Source: Chitinophagales bacterium
GTDB lineage: Bacteria > Bacteroidota > Bacteroidia > Chitinophagales > Chitinophagaceae
DNA: 64,000 bases
Assembly: GCA_017303855.1 (NCBI GenBank)
Contig: JAFLBL010000003.1
Location: 62,001 to 126,000, forward strand
Direction: 5' to 3'
The notes beneath the pieces are model-generated. The model saw only the letters and a list, made by a program, of their open reading frames with translations. It was not told where the DNA came from and did no database searches. Positions 35,269 to 44,709 of the stretch are shown here, one piece after another. The first letter of the stretch is position 1; every line of letters starts with the position of its first letter. The position numbers were made by a program, and so were the translations under genes.

Positions 35269-35562
35269 ATGTTCCGGTTTAAGCGGAACAAGAGCATGCT
35301 CGCTTTCCAGCAACGGCTGTTAATCCAGGAGCAGGATAAATATGTGGACTTCCGGTTCAACAAAGCCCTTGTTCGCCGGCTCACCATGCTGGACGGTGCC
35401 GAACTGGATAGTTTTATGCGGGTATACCGGCCATCTCATTTCTTTACCAAAACGGCAGGCGACTACGACTTCCGGTTGTATATCAAACAGGCATTATACC
35501 GGTTCAAACGGGGACTGCCGCCCGAAGCCTGGATAAAGGAAGAAGAACCCGAAGAAGAATAA
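35269..35562 (+). CDS. Small basic protein of unknown function, coupled to the upstream domain protein
   Basis: The 97-residue protein is rich in Arg, Lys and Phe, has no signal peptide or membrane helix and ends in a Glu-rich tail (KEEEPEEE). I recognise no family. Its 9-nt distance from the preceding CarboxypepD_reg-like gene suggests that the two act together, although the partner is exported and this one appears not to be. Confidence 0.65.
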   Translation: MFRFKRNKSMLAFQQRLLIQEQDKYVDFRFNKALVRRLTMLDGAELDSFMRVYRPSHFFTKTAGDYDFRLYIKQALYRFKRGLPPEAWIKEEEPEEE

Positions 35563-35580
35563 AAGCCGCCGCCATTTCTT

Positions 35581-38500
35581 TTATCGCACCCGCTCACTCT
35601 GCCGTACACATTTCTCCCACATCCGCGCAAAGTCTTCCGCGGAATGAAAGAGCACCGACATGTCTTTCGGTTTCATCCCTACATTTTTCAGGTCCTGAAA
35701 GAAATCGGCCATCATACCATAATGAGCCATGCCATCCAGGTTGTAATTCCAGGTTTTACCTAACGTGGAAGCGGGTACCAGGGGTTCATTGCTGCCGGGT
35801 CTCGTCATCACCGTATAATAGGCGAAGGCTTCTTCCAGTAATTTATGCCGTCTGTATTTTTCGGCATTAGTGGCTACGTCGGATACACGGCCATCGGCGG
35901 TTGTATTTCTGAAAATTTTCTCGCGGCTCAGTTTACAGGCGATCTGTTGCTGGGTACCCACATCCCCGTTGAAAACATCTGTACCGATGCCTTCGCCGGT
36001 ACCCCCTTTGATCAGTCCTTTCACAAATTCCTTAATCTTGTTCTTATCATAGCTATTGTGCACCACGCGGTTGAGGTAGCCGTCAATCTTGGCCTTTGTC
36101 TCATTGGATTCAGCCGCCCGTTTCAGGCTTTCGTCGAGGGCATAAAACAACTGCAGTGCCATCAGAAAATCGCCCTGTTCCTCGGTAAACAGTTTGCCCT
36201 CCTGTAAAAATTCATCCGGCCGGTCACGGCGTTTATCATTGGAACCGGTGAGGTGCCCGCGGAACCGGTTGCCGGTAAGATCGGTAAAAGGGGTGTACCG
36301 CACCGGGTTGGTTTGATTAAATACAAAATTCCGGCGGTTATACAGATCATAACGGTCATGGCCAGCCGCCGATGCGCTGTTAGCCCCGAAGCGGGGTCCC
36401 ACCAATCCGGCAAACCCGTTTATATCCGTACCGAAACAAACGCCGCTGCCATTCATTTTCTCAATGGCATAGAGCAGGAGCTGGGCCGCGGATTTACTGC
36501 TGCCCGGATTGTCGTTGGCAACGGTGGAAACAATCTGTCTTCTTGCGGAAGCCGGCAACACCGTATTCACCGCATTTACATTGGCGCCGGAAATTCCCAC
36601 GCCCATCATACCACCCAGCTGTTTTATTTTTATCAGCTCATCCGGTTTGCGGTCATTCTCATTGGCGATTTTTTCCGCGATATGATTGTAGTGATTGGTA
36701 TACAGTTTTCTGCCCTCCGCGGTACTGAGATCATAGGATTCCGGCAGAAGCTGGGCTTCGGTCCAGCGGGTTTCGGTAAACTGGTTATGCCCGCTGTTCA
36801 GCGGATAACCTCCACCTGTAACCGCAAAAGCCATATTAAAATACGCATCCACTGTTTTTCGTCCCGCGTGATCGATATCAATCATCATACCCAGCCGCAT
36901 CATTTCATTTACGGCTATTTCGCCGGCGGTGGTCAGCCCCTGCCGGTTGATATGACCGGCATATCTTTTCCAGGGATACGAAGGGTAATTATTTCCCACG
37001 GGTATTACATCCAGTGAAATACCCCACTCATTGGTCCACTTGTTTACCGCCACACCGGCCAGTACCGGAATCAGCGGAGCCGCCATGCCCACCACGGTGG
37101 TGCCGGCAGTTGTAATCAATGGAATAAACGGCAATACTGCCGGTGCCACAGCGGGCACCACAACCGGTGCGGCCAGTCCGGTAAGTCCGCCATAGGCCAC
37201 TGCCTTATTATTCGCATCAATAAGCGTAGCGGGCACATCGCTCAATACATCGAATTTGGCTTTTAGTTTATACTCGGAAAATCCGTCTTTGTAATCCCGC
37301 AGCTCCACATCAAAGGGTCTGCCTGTATTGAACTTGGTGGCCAGGTTGAAAATATCCGACTTAATGGCCGTACCCCCCAGTCCGTTATTGAGCAGGTGCA
37401 CCGGAAACATATAGCGGAGTCCATTATTGTACAGGCGTCGTATCTCGGCTCTTACTTCGGCTTCTGTCGGTGCTTTTTTCCCATCGAAGTTGCCGATATT
37501 ATCCAGCTCACTGCCGAGGATCACGGCCAGTTTATTGGAGAGCATGATCCGGCGCATATCCGCCGGTGAATAGGCGATTTCCATCCAGTCTCTGCAGGCC
37601 GGGGCTATCACGTCTTTGATATAAGCAATCTGCCGGTCGCCTACCGATTTATCATCATCCGGCCGGGTGCCTTCACTGATCCTGGCAAACACCTGGCTGT
37701 GTACCGTGAGTGCCACGATCATCCGCAGTCCTCCATCATAGGCTCTCTTCAGCCAGTCCTTCCACATCTGCTGATGCAGTTTGGTATTGTACAAGGGCCA
37801 GTAGGCCAGTGTCTGATCGCTGCTCCCCCAGGTATTTCCCGGATCCATGACTCCCAGGCGGTGCCCCGGGTCAAATGCCCCTGCCACCGCATTACGGATA
37901 ATATTACCACTGATACGCTCACCCGAAGAACTGGTCAGGGTGCGGAGTATATCGGCACCATGACTGATTTCACAATCAGTCAGTGCTTTAGTGATATTCC
38001 CGACGGGCTCCCCGTGAAAGAGGCGGTTGCCAAACCCGATATGAGCGGCCGGGTGTGTATGGGTGTCAATGGTGCCCCAGAGCGGAAAATCCCAGTCATA
38101 ATAACTGCCGCCCTGTTGAAATACCTGTTTTACTTTCAGTTTCGATCCGATGGATATATCGGTCTGATCCGGGGCTGTATTCTGAAACACGATATCATCC
38201 ACGTTGATATAACCAGCGGCACTGTTGTCGGTAATTTTAATTCTTGCCTTCTTTCCTTTCAGCGCTTTTACATCCCACCAGATCCTGCGCATTACGGCTG
38301 TTCCTTTTCCGGTAGCGCGGCGTACACCCTGGTTCAATACGGAAACTGCATTTGTATTGATAATAAGCAAGGGGTTCGTGTTTTTTTTATCCTCTGTTTT
38401 CTCTCCCTTATTGTCTTCGGCTACCGGCTGCCCTTCCCATACCAGTTCCACCCGTTCATTATTCATGTCTTCGGTACCTCCTACGAGCAGGCTGATAAAG

Positions 38501-38943
38501 TCTGTGTTAATAATAAATTCCGGAGAATGCAGCACACCGGTGGGACCCAGCCCCTGTGTACGGGCAAATGGCTGGGAACTATCGCCCCGGTTTTCAAAAC
38601 TGCCGATCCAGTATTTTCCTTTATGGCCGATGGGGAGTGAAAGGTCTTTCCAGTAATCTCCCCCGATCAGAATATTGACGCGGAAAGGGTTTTTCTGATT
38701 ATCCATTTCCCGCCGGATAATCACATTATGTCCGAATGTGGGTTGATTGTTGAATGCGGTGCCTTCCCGGAGCCAGCCGTCGAGTGACTGACGGCCTTGT
38801 TCAAAATTGAAACCGGTAAGGGCGATAGTGCCGGTTGCCTGAACTACGCGGTTGACCGCAGTTATCTTCATAGAAGAATCCTGCTGTGCCCGGGCAATGC
38901 CCACCATGGCCAGCAGTGTAAGGAATACACTGGTCTGTTTCAT
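35581..38943 (-). CDS. Very large secreted M19 (renal dipeptidase)-like metallohydrolase
   Basis: The 1120-residue protein has a signal peptide, an N-terminal beta-rich domain of about 270 residues (with NVDDIVFQN, as in carbohydrate-binding-like sandwiches) and a C-terminal TIM-barrel hydrolase. M19 metal-site motifs are recognisable: DTHTHP (His295, His297), GSELDNIG (bridging Glu), MIDIDHAG and NSGHNQF (later His ligands) and FGTDINGF (catalytic Asp). Usual M19 enzymes are 330-450 residues; here the barrel is spread over some 800 residues with large insertions. A dipeptidase activity is inferred only from the motifs. Confidence 0.75.
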   Translation of the reverse strand: MKQTSVFLTLLAMVGIARAQQDSSMKITAVNRVVQATGTIALTGFNFEQGRQSLDGWLREGTAFNNQPTFGHNVIIRREMDNQKNPFRVNILIGGDYWKDLSLPIGHKGKYWIGSFENRGDSSQPFARTQGLGPTGVLHSPEFIINTDFISLLVGGTEDMNNERVELVWEGQPVAEDNKGEKTEDKKNTNPLLIINTNAVSVLNQGVRRATGKGTAVMRRIWWDVKALKGKKARIKITDNSAAGYINVDDIVFQNTAPDQTDISIGSKLKVKQVFQQGGSYYDWDFPLWGTIDTHTHPAAHIGFGNRLFHGEPVGNITKALTDCEISHGADILRTLTSSSGERISGNIIRNAVAGAFDPGHRLGVMDPGNTWGSSDQTLAYWPLYNTKLHQQMWKDWLKRAYDGGLRMIVALTVHSQVFARISEGTRPDDDKSVGDRQIAYIKDVIAPACRDWMEIAYSPADMRRIMLSNKLAVILGSELDNIGNFDGKKAPTEAEVRAEIRRLYNNGLRYMFPVHLLNNGLGGTAIKSDIFNLATKFNTGRPFDVELRDYKDGFSEYKLKAKFDVLSDVPATLIDANNKAVAYGGLTGLAAPVVVPAVAPAVLPFIPLITTAGTTVVGMAAPLIPVLAGVAVNKWTNEWGISLDVIPVGNNYPSYPWKRYAGHINRQGLTTAGEIAVNEMMRLGMMIDIDHAGRKTVDAYFNMAFAVTGGGYPLNSGHNQFTETRWTEAQLLPESYDLSTAEGRKLYTNHYNHIAEKIANENDRKPDELIKIKQLGGMMGVGISGANVNAVNTVLPASARRQIVSTVANDNPGSSKSAAQLLLYAIEKMNGSGVCFGTDINGFAGLVGPRFGANSASAAGHDRYDLYNRRNFVFNQTNPVRYTPFTDLTGNRFRGHLTGSNDKRRDRPDEFLQEGKLFTEEQGDFLMALQLFYALDESLKRAAESNETKAKIDGYLNRVVHNSYDKNKIKEFVKGLIKGGTGEGIGTDVFNGDVGTQQQIACKLSREKIFRNTTADGRVSDVATNAEKYRRHKLLEEAFAYYTVMTRPGSNEPLVPASTLGKTWNYNLDGMAHYGMMADFFQDLKNVGMKPKDMSVLFHSAEDFARMWEKCVRQSERVR

Positions 38944-39029
38944 TGTTTGGTGTTTAATGGTTCAATCAGCAAAATACAATATAAGTATCATACGCTAAAC
39001 CACATAATCAGGTAAGCCGGGCTGTGTAC

Positions 39030-39962
39030 TCACTCATTCTGGCTGTTAATCCGGCGGGCGCGGTATTTCCGGGGCGACATCCCGATATTTTTCCGGAAAC
39101 GCTTGGAGAAATAATAGGGATCGTCAAACCCGAGTCCGAAGGCGATGTCCTTGATGGAACGATTGGAAAAGTCCAGTTGCTGACAGGCCTTCTGCATTTT
39201 CATCTGCAGAAAATAATCGATGGGTGCATACCCGGTTTTCTGTTTAAATAAATTGGAAAACCGCGAAATGGAATAATTATACTGCTGGCTCAGTTCATTC
39301 AGGGAAATATTATCATTGATATGTTCCTGCATAAAATGAATGGCACTGTCCACACAATCCAGTTTATCCCCCGCATTGGCCGCATAGTGACGGCTGTTAT
39401 AGACAAAGAGTGTTAAGAAGTGAGAGAGACACATATTCGCAAAGAGCAGGTTGTCTACGGAATAACCCAGCTCGAGTGTCTTATAAATTTTAGAAAAAAT
39501 AGGAATGATATCGCCATTGTTTTTAATATACACCGGCCTGAAGTGTTTCTGTACTTCCTGCACTTCGTTCAGTTCCGGGAGTGCTTCCCCGCCAAAATGT
39601 ATCCAGTAAATAGTCCAGGGGTGTTCATCACTGCTGCCATAGGAATGTTCCACGTTCTGGGGCAGGATAAAAAACTCGTTGGGCCCGACTTCAAATCGCT
39701 GTTTACCGATCTGAAACCATCCATTGCCATCCACACAATAGAAGAGAAAATTTTCCGGTAATCCCTTTTTCCGATAGGTAAAATGGTCTTTGGCCTTGGG
39801 ATAATAACCGATGGAACAGATATGCAGGTGCCGGAGCATGGAATTGCCACTGACCCTCGCTTTCAGAATCGTTTTAGGAATCTCAATACGTTGCCGGCCG
39901 GCACCATACCAGATATTTTTATGGGATCCTTCTTTATTGTCCTTTTCTTTTTCGCGGATCAT
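39030..39962 (-). CDS. AraC family transcriptional regulator
   Basis: The 310-residue protein has an N-terminal cupin-type sugar-sensing domain (about 15-170; GWFQIGKQRFEVGPNEFFILPQ) and two C-terminal helix-turn-helix motifs (SLNELSQQYNYSISRFSNLFKQKTG and SIKDIAFGLGFDDPYYFSKRFRK). Such regulators activate sugar-use genes. The frame is open to 40040, but the extra N-terminus is translated intergenic repeat, so I start at the ATG at 39962. The divergent esterase gene at 40232 is the likely target. Confidence 0.92.
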   Translation of the reverse strand: MIREKEKDNKEGSHKNIWYGAGRQRIEIPKTILKARVSGNSMLRHLHICSIGYYPKAKDHFTYRKKGLPENFLFYCVDGNGWFQIGKQRFEVGPNEFFILPQNVEHSYGSSDEHPWTIYWIHFGGEALPELNEVQEVQKHFRPVYIKNNGDIIPIFSKIYKTLELGYSVDNLLFANMCLSHFLTLFVYNSRHYAANAGDKLDCVDSAIHFMQEHINDNISLNELSQQYNYSISRFSNLFKQKTGYAPIDYFLQMKMQKACQQLDFSNRSIKDIAFGLGFDDPYYFSKRFRKNIGMSPRKYRARRINSQNE

Positions 39963-39991
39963 AAGTGGCGTATCGGGAGCTAAAATAAGTA

Positions 39992-40170
39992 AATGAGTGG
40001 AAAGTGGAGAGTGGAAAATGGAGAGTGGGTTTAAAAGCACGAATGTCTTTATAGTAATGAAATGTGCTGAAATTCGGAAAGCAGCGCTCCTTTAATACAC
40101 TTTCTGCTATAAGCCCCACTCACCACTCACCACTCTCCACTCTCCACTCTCCACTCACCACTCACCATTC
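39992..40170. repeat. Intergenic short-repeat spacer between araC-type and esterase genes
   Basis: Runs of GTGGAAAGTGGAGAGTGG (39996-40030) and of CCACTCACCACTCTCCACTC (40114-40170) are complementary, so the whole divergent promoter region could fold as a long imperfect stem. The repeat extends the open frames of both neighbours at their 5' ends and produces misleading Pro/Ser/His-rich N-termini. Confidence 0.75.
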
Positions 40171-40231
40171 ACCTCATGACGCTTTTCCCCTCCAAATTCC
40201 CTACATTGCTGCCTACAAAAACGACGTTGCC

Positions 40232-41713
40232 ATGCATGTATTTTTCCGCTTATCAGTTGTACTTTTTACATTCCTGCTTTCTTTTGGTTCAAATGCTACA
40301 ATCCGCCTTCCCTGGTTCTTCTCCGACGGGATGGTATTGCAGCAAAATGCGGATGCAGCTATCTGGGGCTGGGCCAGTCCGGGTGCCAATGTAAGAGTGA
40401 GTACCTCCTGGAATAAAGCCAGCTACAGTACAAAGGCAGCAGCCGATGGTAAATGGCGACTGACTGTGCGGACACCTGTTGCCGGTCTCGTGCCGGGTGG
40501 CAACTGGGAGATAACAGAGGACGGTTCCGCACCGGGGCATGGTCCGTTTTCCATTACCATTTCCGATGGCAGATCCGTAACGATCAATGATGTATTGATT
40601 GGTGAAGTGTGGCTGTGCAGCGGGCAGAGTAATATGGAAATGGCGATGAAAGGATTTAAGGATCAGCCGATCCTGGGTAGCAATGAGGCTATCTTCAATT
40701 CCACGAATGAACATATTCGTTTATATACTGTTCCCCGTTCCGTACAGCGTATGCCCCAGGATACCAGTAAGCAATCCGCCTGGAAATACGCAGCGCCCGA
40801 AGCCGTAAGTAATTTCAGTGCCACGGCTTATTATTTTGGTAAACTGCTGTTTGAAAGATTGCGGGTGCCCATCGGGCTGGTAAACATCAGTTATGGCGGT
40901 TCCCCGGTGGAAGCTTTTATGGATGTGGAGACACTGAAAGCCTTTCCGGAAATAAAAGTATCCGCAGCCACCGATACATTCAGGCTGAACAATAAAAATG
41001 CCACTGTTTTATACAATGGCATGCTGCGTCCCTTCCTTGGTTTTACCATCAAGGGTTGTATCTGGTACCAGGGAGAAAGCAATAATGACCGGGCAAAACA
41101 ATATGAAACCTTGTTTCCCGCTTTTGTAAAACAGATCCGCGAGCAAAGCGGGCAGGGTGATTTTCCGTTCTTCTATGCCCAGATCGCGCCGTATAATTAT
41201 GGCAATTTCGCCGCGGTTGGTGCTACGGCATACAACAGTGCTTATCTCCGTGATGCACAACGCAAGGCCCTGGATAAAATTCCCAACAGCGGTATGGCTG
41301 TACTGATGGATATCGGGGAAGAGTTTAGTATTCATCCGATGGATAAACTCACCGGTTCTAAACGACTGGCGCTGATGGCCCTCAGCAAGACCTATGGGCT
41401 GAAAGGATTTGCCGGCGAAAGTCCGGCCTTTGATGCCATTACCGTCAGCGGCAATACTATTACGGTAAAATTTAAAAACGCGCCCAACGGCTTTACCGCA
41501 TTCGGCAAAGAACTGAAGTACTTTGAAGTGGCAGGAGCCAACAAAGTCTTTCGGCCAGCCAGGGCCGTTATAAGCGGCGGCAATATCCTCGTTAGTTCCG
41601 CTGATATAAAAGAACCGGTAGCGGTACGCTATGCCTTTAAGGATTTTGTGATCGGCAACCTGTTTAGTACAGAGGGATTTCCGGTGAGTAGTTTTCGTAG
41701 TGATGACTGGTGA
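40232..41713 (+). CDS. Sialate O-acetylesterase-like SGNH/GDSL carbohydrate esterase
   Basis: The 493-residue secreted enzyme (signal peptide MHVFFRLSVVLFTFLLSFGSNA) has an N-terminal Ig-like domain and a SASA-type SGNH domain. Catalytic blocks are visible: VWLCSGQSNMEM (nucleophile Ser in GQSN), CIWYQGESNN, and a C-terminal Asp/His in DIGEEFSIHPMDK. The family removes O-acetyl groups from sialic acids or plant glycans. The ATG at 40232 begins the signal peptide; the longer frame from 40064 is repeat. It is divergent from the araC-type gene. Confidence 0.88.
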   Translation: MHVFFRLSVVLFTFLLSFGSNATIRLPWFFSDGMVLQQNADAAIWGWASPGANVRVSTSWNKASYSTKAAADGKWRLTVRTPVAGLVPGGNWEITEDGSAPGHGPFSITISDGRSVTINDVLIGEVWLCSGQSNMEMAMKGFKDQPILGSNEAIFNSTNEHIRLYTVPRSVQRMPQDTSKQSAWKYAAPEAVSNFSATAYYFGKLLFERLRVPIGLVNISYGGSPVEAFMDVETLKAFPEIKVSAATDTFRLNNKNATVLYNGMLRPFLGFTIKGCIWYQGESNNDRAKQYETLFPAFVKQIREQSGQGDFPFFYAQIAPYNYGNFAAVGATAYNSAYLRDAQRKALDKIPNSGMAVLMDIGEEFSIHPMDKLTGSKRLALMALSKTYGLKGFAGESPAFDAITVSGNTITVKFKNAPNGFTAFGKELKYFEVAGANKVFRPARAVISGGNILVSSADIKEPVAVRYAFKDFVIGNLFSTEGFPVSSFRSDDW

Positions 41714-41810
41714 GGACGGAGTTGTCCGGGGAACGATCTAAAAGTAAGGAGCTTTATTAAATACGAATGAGTAAAGAGTAATGAGTAGCTCCGGAAAAAT
41801 CGTTACAGTT

Positions 41811-41830
41811 AAAAAGCTGAAACGCTTTTT
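41811..41830. terminator. Bidirectional hairpin terminator between convergent genes
   Basis: AAAAAGC (41811-41817) pairs with GCTTTTT (41824-41830) around a 6-nt loop; A and T runs on both sides let it work in either direction. It is flanked by inverted GAGTAATGAGTA/TACTCATTACT repeats (about 41770-41790 and 41894-41915). Confidence 0.65.
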
Positions 41831-41916
41831 CTTAAAATCAATACGCACTTTCTTTTTAATACTGACACTATACAATCAGTGAGTACAACAGTTACTCATT
41901 ACTGATTACTCATTAT

Positions 41917-43371
41917 TCATTTCGAATATCCTGTAAAAATTCCCGATCCCGGCGCCTTCGCATCATTCAGCCACAGCACCCGGCCTCCTTTAATGGCACT
42001 GAAATAGGCATCGTAGGTTTTGGGCTTCCCTTCGACGTTAGAGCAGAGGAGTTGCCAGTCGTTTATGGATTTAATTGTACCATCTGATTTTGCCTGGGCG
42101 GTGGAGATCTGTCCCATTCCCGTATTAGCGGCCACCAGTTCCCAATGGTATTTCAGTCCGGCTTTGAAGTCGAACCACTGGGAGGAGGAATACGTAGTCA
42201 TACCCGCATAGGCACCGGTATAATAGTTGGCATAAAACGTATTGCTGGAATAGCTGGCATTCCATTTACCGGTATTATCGAGATCGGAAGCGGCAACAGC
42301 GAACCGGTTATAGTTTGCCATTCTATCCAGTTTATTAAAAATCTCCGGATCGGCTTTTACAATCGTACCCGCACTGTTGGTAACCACATAGCCGCCCATA
42401 TATTCGGAGAGTTTGCCCCATTGAACAGACGACGCGTCAAACCCGAATTCGCGGGTGAAGGTGTTTTTATCCGGGGCAACGATTTCGATCCAGCCACCAC
42501 TGCGGCGGAACAGGACCACAAATTTTTGCTGGCCGGATTGTACTTCAGTTACATCGCCTGTTCCCAGGTAGGGCCGGTTAAAATCTTCCACATAACTGGT
42601 TTTAAAATTGCTGAGGGTACTGTAGCGGGGTGCCACCAGTATATTCCAGGCGGCACTGATCAGTTTATCCGGATCGGCCGGAAAGATGGTACCTTCTTTC
42701 GGGTAATGGATCAGTACTTTAATTCCACCCTTCTCCACCTGTACCCAGTCTTCCTGTACGGTACTCACCCAGCCATCATCAAAATTGGTACTGTTGAATT
42801 TGAAAGCCGTTTGAATAGGAGAAGTCGTATTACCCGCGGGCGTTTCTCCTGAAGTCGTATTATTCTCCTGAACAATATCCGTAATGCCGGTATTTCCTTG
42901 TTGCAGTTGCAAAGAAGCCAGCACTTCATTGCACACCTGGTTGAATTTCGGATCAGAGATATTGACGACAAAACTGATACAGGCACCATAGCCGGTAAAT
43001 GTGGTTACGGTAGTAGTCACTTCCTTTCCGTTGAAGAACCATTTGCCGGAACCGCTGATCTTTTTCCATTCGCCCATGGCAGTTTCAACGGCTGTTTTTA
43101 CCGGAGCGGCTTCAATTTTATATGGCACAACAGCCAATTTTTCCCATTCGCTGTCAAAATCCGCTTCCGGAGTTCCCAGGGAAGCAGTATTCTTATATAC
43201 GGCCACCTGCGCCCATTTAACACCCTCTTTTTTGGTGTACTGCACGGCACTGTTATTCTCCGTGGTTTTTGTCCAGCCCTTCGGCAGGGTAAAACTGGCA
43301 ATATCATAAGTGATCTGCTGGGCGGAGAGTCCAAGCGAGCAGAGTAGCAACAGGGAAAGGTAGTATTTCAT
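41917..43371 (-). CDS. Secreted protein of unknown function
   Basis: The 484-residue protein has a signal peptide (MKYYLSLLLLCSLGLSAQ). Residues 20-150 (FTLPKGWTKTTENNSAVQYTKKEG) form a domain resembling PsbP/DUF1795-like folds that handle small-molecule or protein binding, and a second copy-like region follows from about 190 (FNSTNFDDGWVSTVQEDWVQVEKGGIKVLIHYP). The C-terminal part is rich in Tyr, Asn and Gly (KWNASYSSNTFYANYYTGAYAGM). No enzyme motif is seen. Confidence 0.72.
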   Translation of the reverse strand: MKYYLSLLLLCSLGLSAQQITYDIASFTLPKGWTKTTENNSAVQYTKKEGVKWAQVAVYKNTASLGTPEADFDSEWEKLAVVPYKIEAAPVKTAVETAMGEWKKISGSGKWFFNGKEVTTTVTTFTGYGACISFVVNISDPKFNQVCNEVLASLQLQQGNTGITDIVQENNTTSGETPAGNTTSPIQTAFKFNSTNFDDGWVSTVQEDWVQVEKGGIKVLIHYPKEGTIFPADPDKLISAAWNILVAPRYSTLSNFKTSYVEDFNRPYLGTGDVTEVQSGQQKFVVLFRRSGGWIEIVAPDKNTFTREFGFDASSVQWGKLSEYMGGYVVTNSAGTIVKADPEIFNKLDRMANYNRFAVAASDLDNTGKWNASYSSNTFYANYYTGAYAGMTTYSSSQWFDFKAGLKYHWELVAANTGMGQISTAQAKSDGTIKSINDWQLLCSNVEGKPKTYDAYFSAIKGGRVLWLNDAKAPGSGIFTGYSK

Positions 43372-43448
43372 GACGGGGTTGTTTACGGGTTAAAGGTGGG
43401 GTATTTTAGGGGAATGGACATCCCGTAAAAAGAGGATATTGGGGGAGG

Positions 43449-43552
43449 TTGACAGGTTGATAGGTTGAAAAGTTGACAAGGGGGTGTTCTTAGGCCCCCA
43501 TCTTGTCAACCTGCCTTTGCCGGCAGGCAGGCCTGTTAACTTATCAACTTAT
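43449..43552. repeat. GGTTGATA-type repeat with a long inverted repeat
   Basis: GTTGACAGGTTGATAGGTTG-like units (43449-43481) are followed by GGGGG, a short loop, CCCCC, and the complement CTTGTCAACCTGCC, then TGCCGGCAGGCAGGC and AACTTATCAACTTATC. GTTGACAAG/CTTGTCAAC plus the G/C run forms a strong stem (about 43473-43511). No gene is present. Confidence 0.75.
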
Positions 43553-43812
43553 CTCCATCCTTCCTTGATCGCTTTCAGACAACGATGAAGCGGATCAGTC
43601 ATCATGGCAAGCGAAGGTTCAAGAATATAGATACGGTTCTTTTTAGAAAGGATGCTGTACTCGTTCCACTTTTTCTGATCCAAACAGGATGGTAGAAGAA
43701 TAAGAAGGATATAAAAAAAGAGTTGCGCATGAATTTGGTGATTAGGCGAAATACAACATAGAAAGGCTTCTTGTAAGGGCTTATCAGCCCCACACAAATC
43801 CAACAACCCCAT
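43549..43812 (-). CDS. Doubtful small ORF, possibly a remnant
   Basis: The frame encodes 87 residues with one hydrophobic segment (LFFYILLILLPSCL) and a plausible polar C-terminus (KKWNEYSILSKKNRIYILEP). Its ATG lies inside the last 29 nt of the upstream gene, and its stop lies at the edge of a repeat. It may be a small coupled gene or the tail of a decayed one. I see no family. Confidence 0.3.
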   Translation of the reverse strand: MGLLDLCGADKPLQEAFLCCISPNHQIHAQLFFYILLILLPSCLDQKKWNEYSILSKKNRIYILEPSLAMMTDPLHRCLKAIKEGWR

Positions 43813-44245
43813 TATATTCTGCCACCACTTTCAACACATCATGTAAGGAGCGAAGGTTCTTCTCTTCATTAGCCATATCTTCTTCTTCCAGATCCAGTCC
43901 GGATAAGCCATCCAGTATCTTAGTAATTAAATCATACAGCCTTACCCCATCGAACATAATGCCGAAGCTTTGCCCGTCTTCATTACGGTAACCACCACCT
44001 GATAGATTGTCCATGAAATGGTAATGAAAGGTGAGCTCACCCGGGTCTTCAATTCCGAAATTCCAGTAGCTTTTTCTGACAAGTTCAAAGGATTTAAACT
44101 CATCATGAACCACGTTGAAGCTATCCGGCAGTTTGTATTTTTCAATCTCATTAGTATTGACCTCATACCAGCCTAAGATCTTTAATTCGCCGGTTATGAC
44201 TGCTTCGTTTTTCTGATAGCCCTGAATGTAAAGTGCGACGCCCAT
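43784..44245 (-). CDS. Small acidic cytoplasmic protein of unknown function
   Basis: The 153-residue protein has no signal peptide or membrane helix and is acidic, with a run LSGLDLEEEDMANEEKN near 113-129. Its size, composition and isolation resemble immunity-type or orphan proteins, but no toxin gene is adjacent, so I leave it unnamed. Bases downstream may encode a short coupled ORF. Confidence 0.6.
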   Translation of the reverse strand: MGVALYIQGYQKNEAVITGELKILGWYEVNTNEIEKYKLPDSFNVVHDEFKSFELVRKSYWNFGIEDPGELTFHYHFMDNLSGGGYRNEDGQSFGIMFDGVRLYDLITKILDGLSGLDLEEEDMANEEKNLRSLHDVLKVVAEYNGVVGFVWG

Positions 44246-44709
44246 GGATAAGTGTTTTTAAAGATTAATAGTACTTTATTTAAATATAATCAGCACCCGG
44301 AAATTTATAGACATTTTGCTTCCATTCAATATGAAATAACTGTAATCTAACTTGTGTACATACACTTGCATCTCCGCTTGCCTCGCATCCGTCAATCTAT
44401 GAACGCGGCCAACCCTGTTCAGTCATCTTCTTCGCTTTTGTCAACCTATTTTAGTACAAGACACCCTACTCTCGGTCTACTTTGCTTCGGGACTGCTTCG
44501 TGTTTCCTTCGGGAATCCTTCGCAAAACCTATAGGTATTAGCAATGAAATAGCGCAGGATTAGCGCAGGAGTCCAAAGCATGGTAAGACAAAAGACTGGA
44601 AATGAATGGTCTATGGTAAGCAAGACCCCATTCGTTCAACTAGTTCCGAATTAAAATATTGATTGTCTGTGACTTAAGAATGGATAACTGAGCCTGTTGG
44701 GGTGAACGT
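44246..44709. other. Gene-free spacer with TTCGGG/CTTCG words
   Basis: About 460 bp without a supportable gene. Around 44480-44524 the words CTTCGGGACTGCTTCG and CCTTCGGGAATCCTTCG recur, and TAGCGCAGGATTAGCGCAGGA (44551-44571) is a direct repeat. Base composition is AT-richer than the flanking operons. Confidence 0.5.

Noticed and set aside
37699..38640. 313-codon plus-strand ORF opposite the M19-like gene
   Set aside because: The opposite strand encodes recognisable metal-site motifs, and this frame has no domain or start context.
39963..40040. N-terminal extension of the AraC regulator
   Set aside because: The residues derive from the same repeat, and the family start fits 39962.
40064..40231. 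N-terminal extension of the sialate O-acetylesterase
   Set aside because: It is translated intergenic repeat (HSPLSTLHSPLTTHHSP); the signal peptide begins at 40232.
44354..44563. 69-codon plus-strand ORF
   Set aside because: It lies in a spacer with TTCGGG repeats and has no protein-like pattern.
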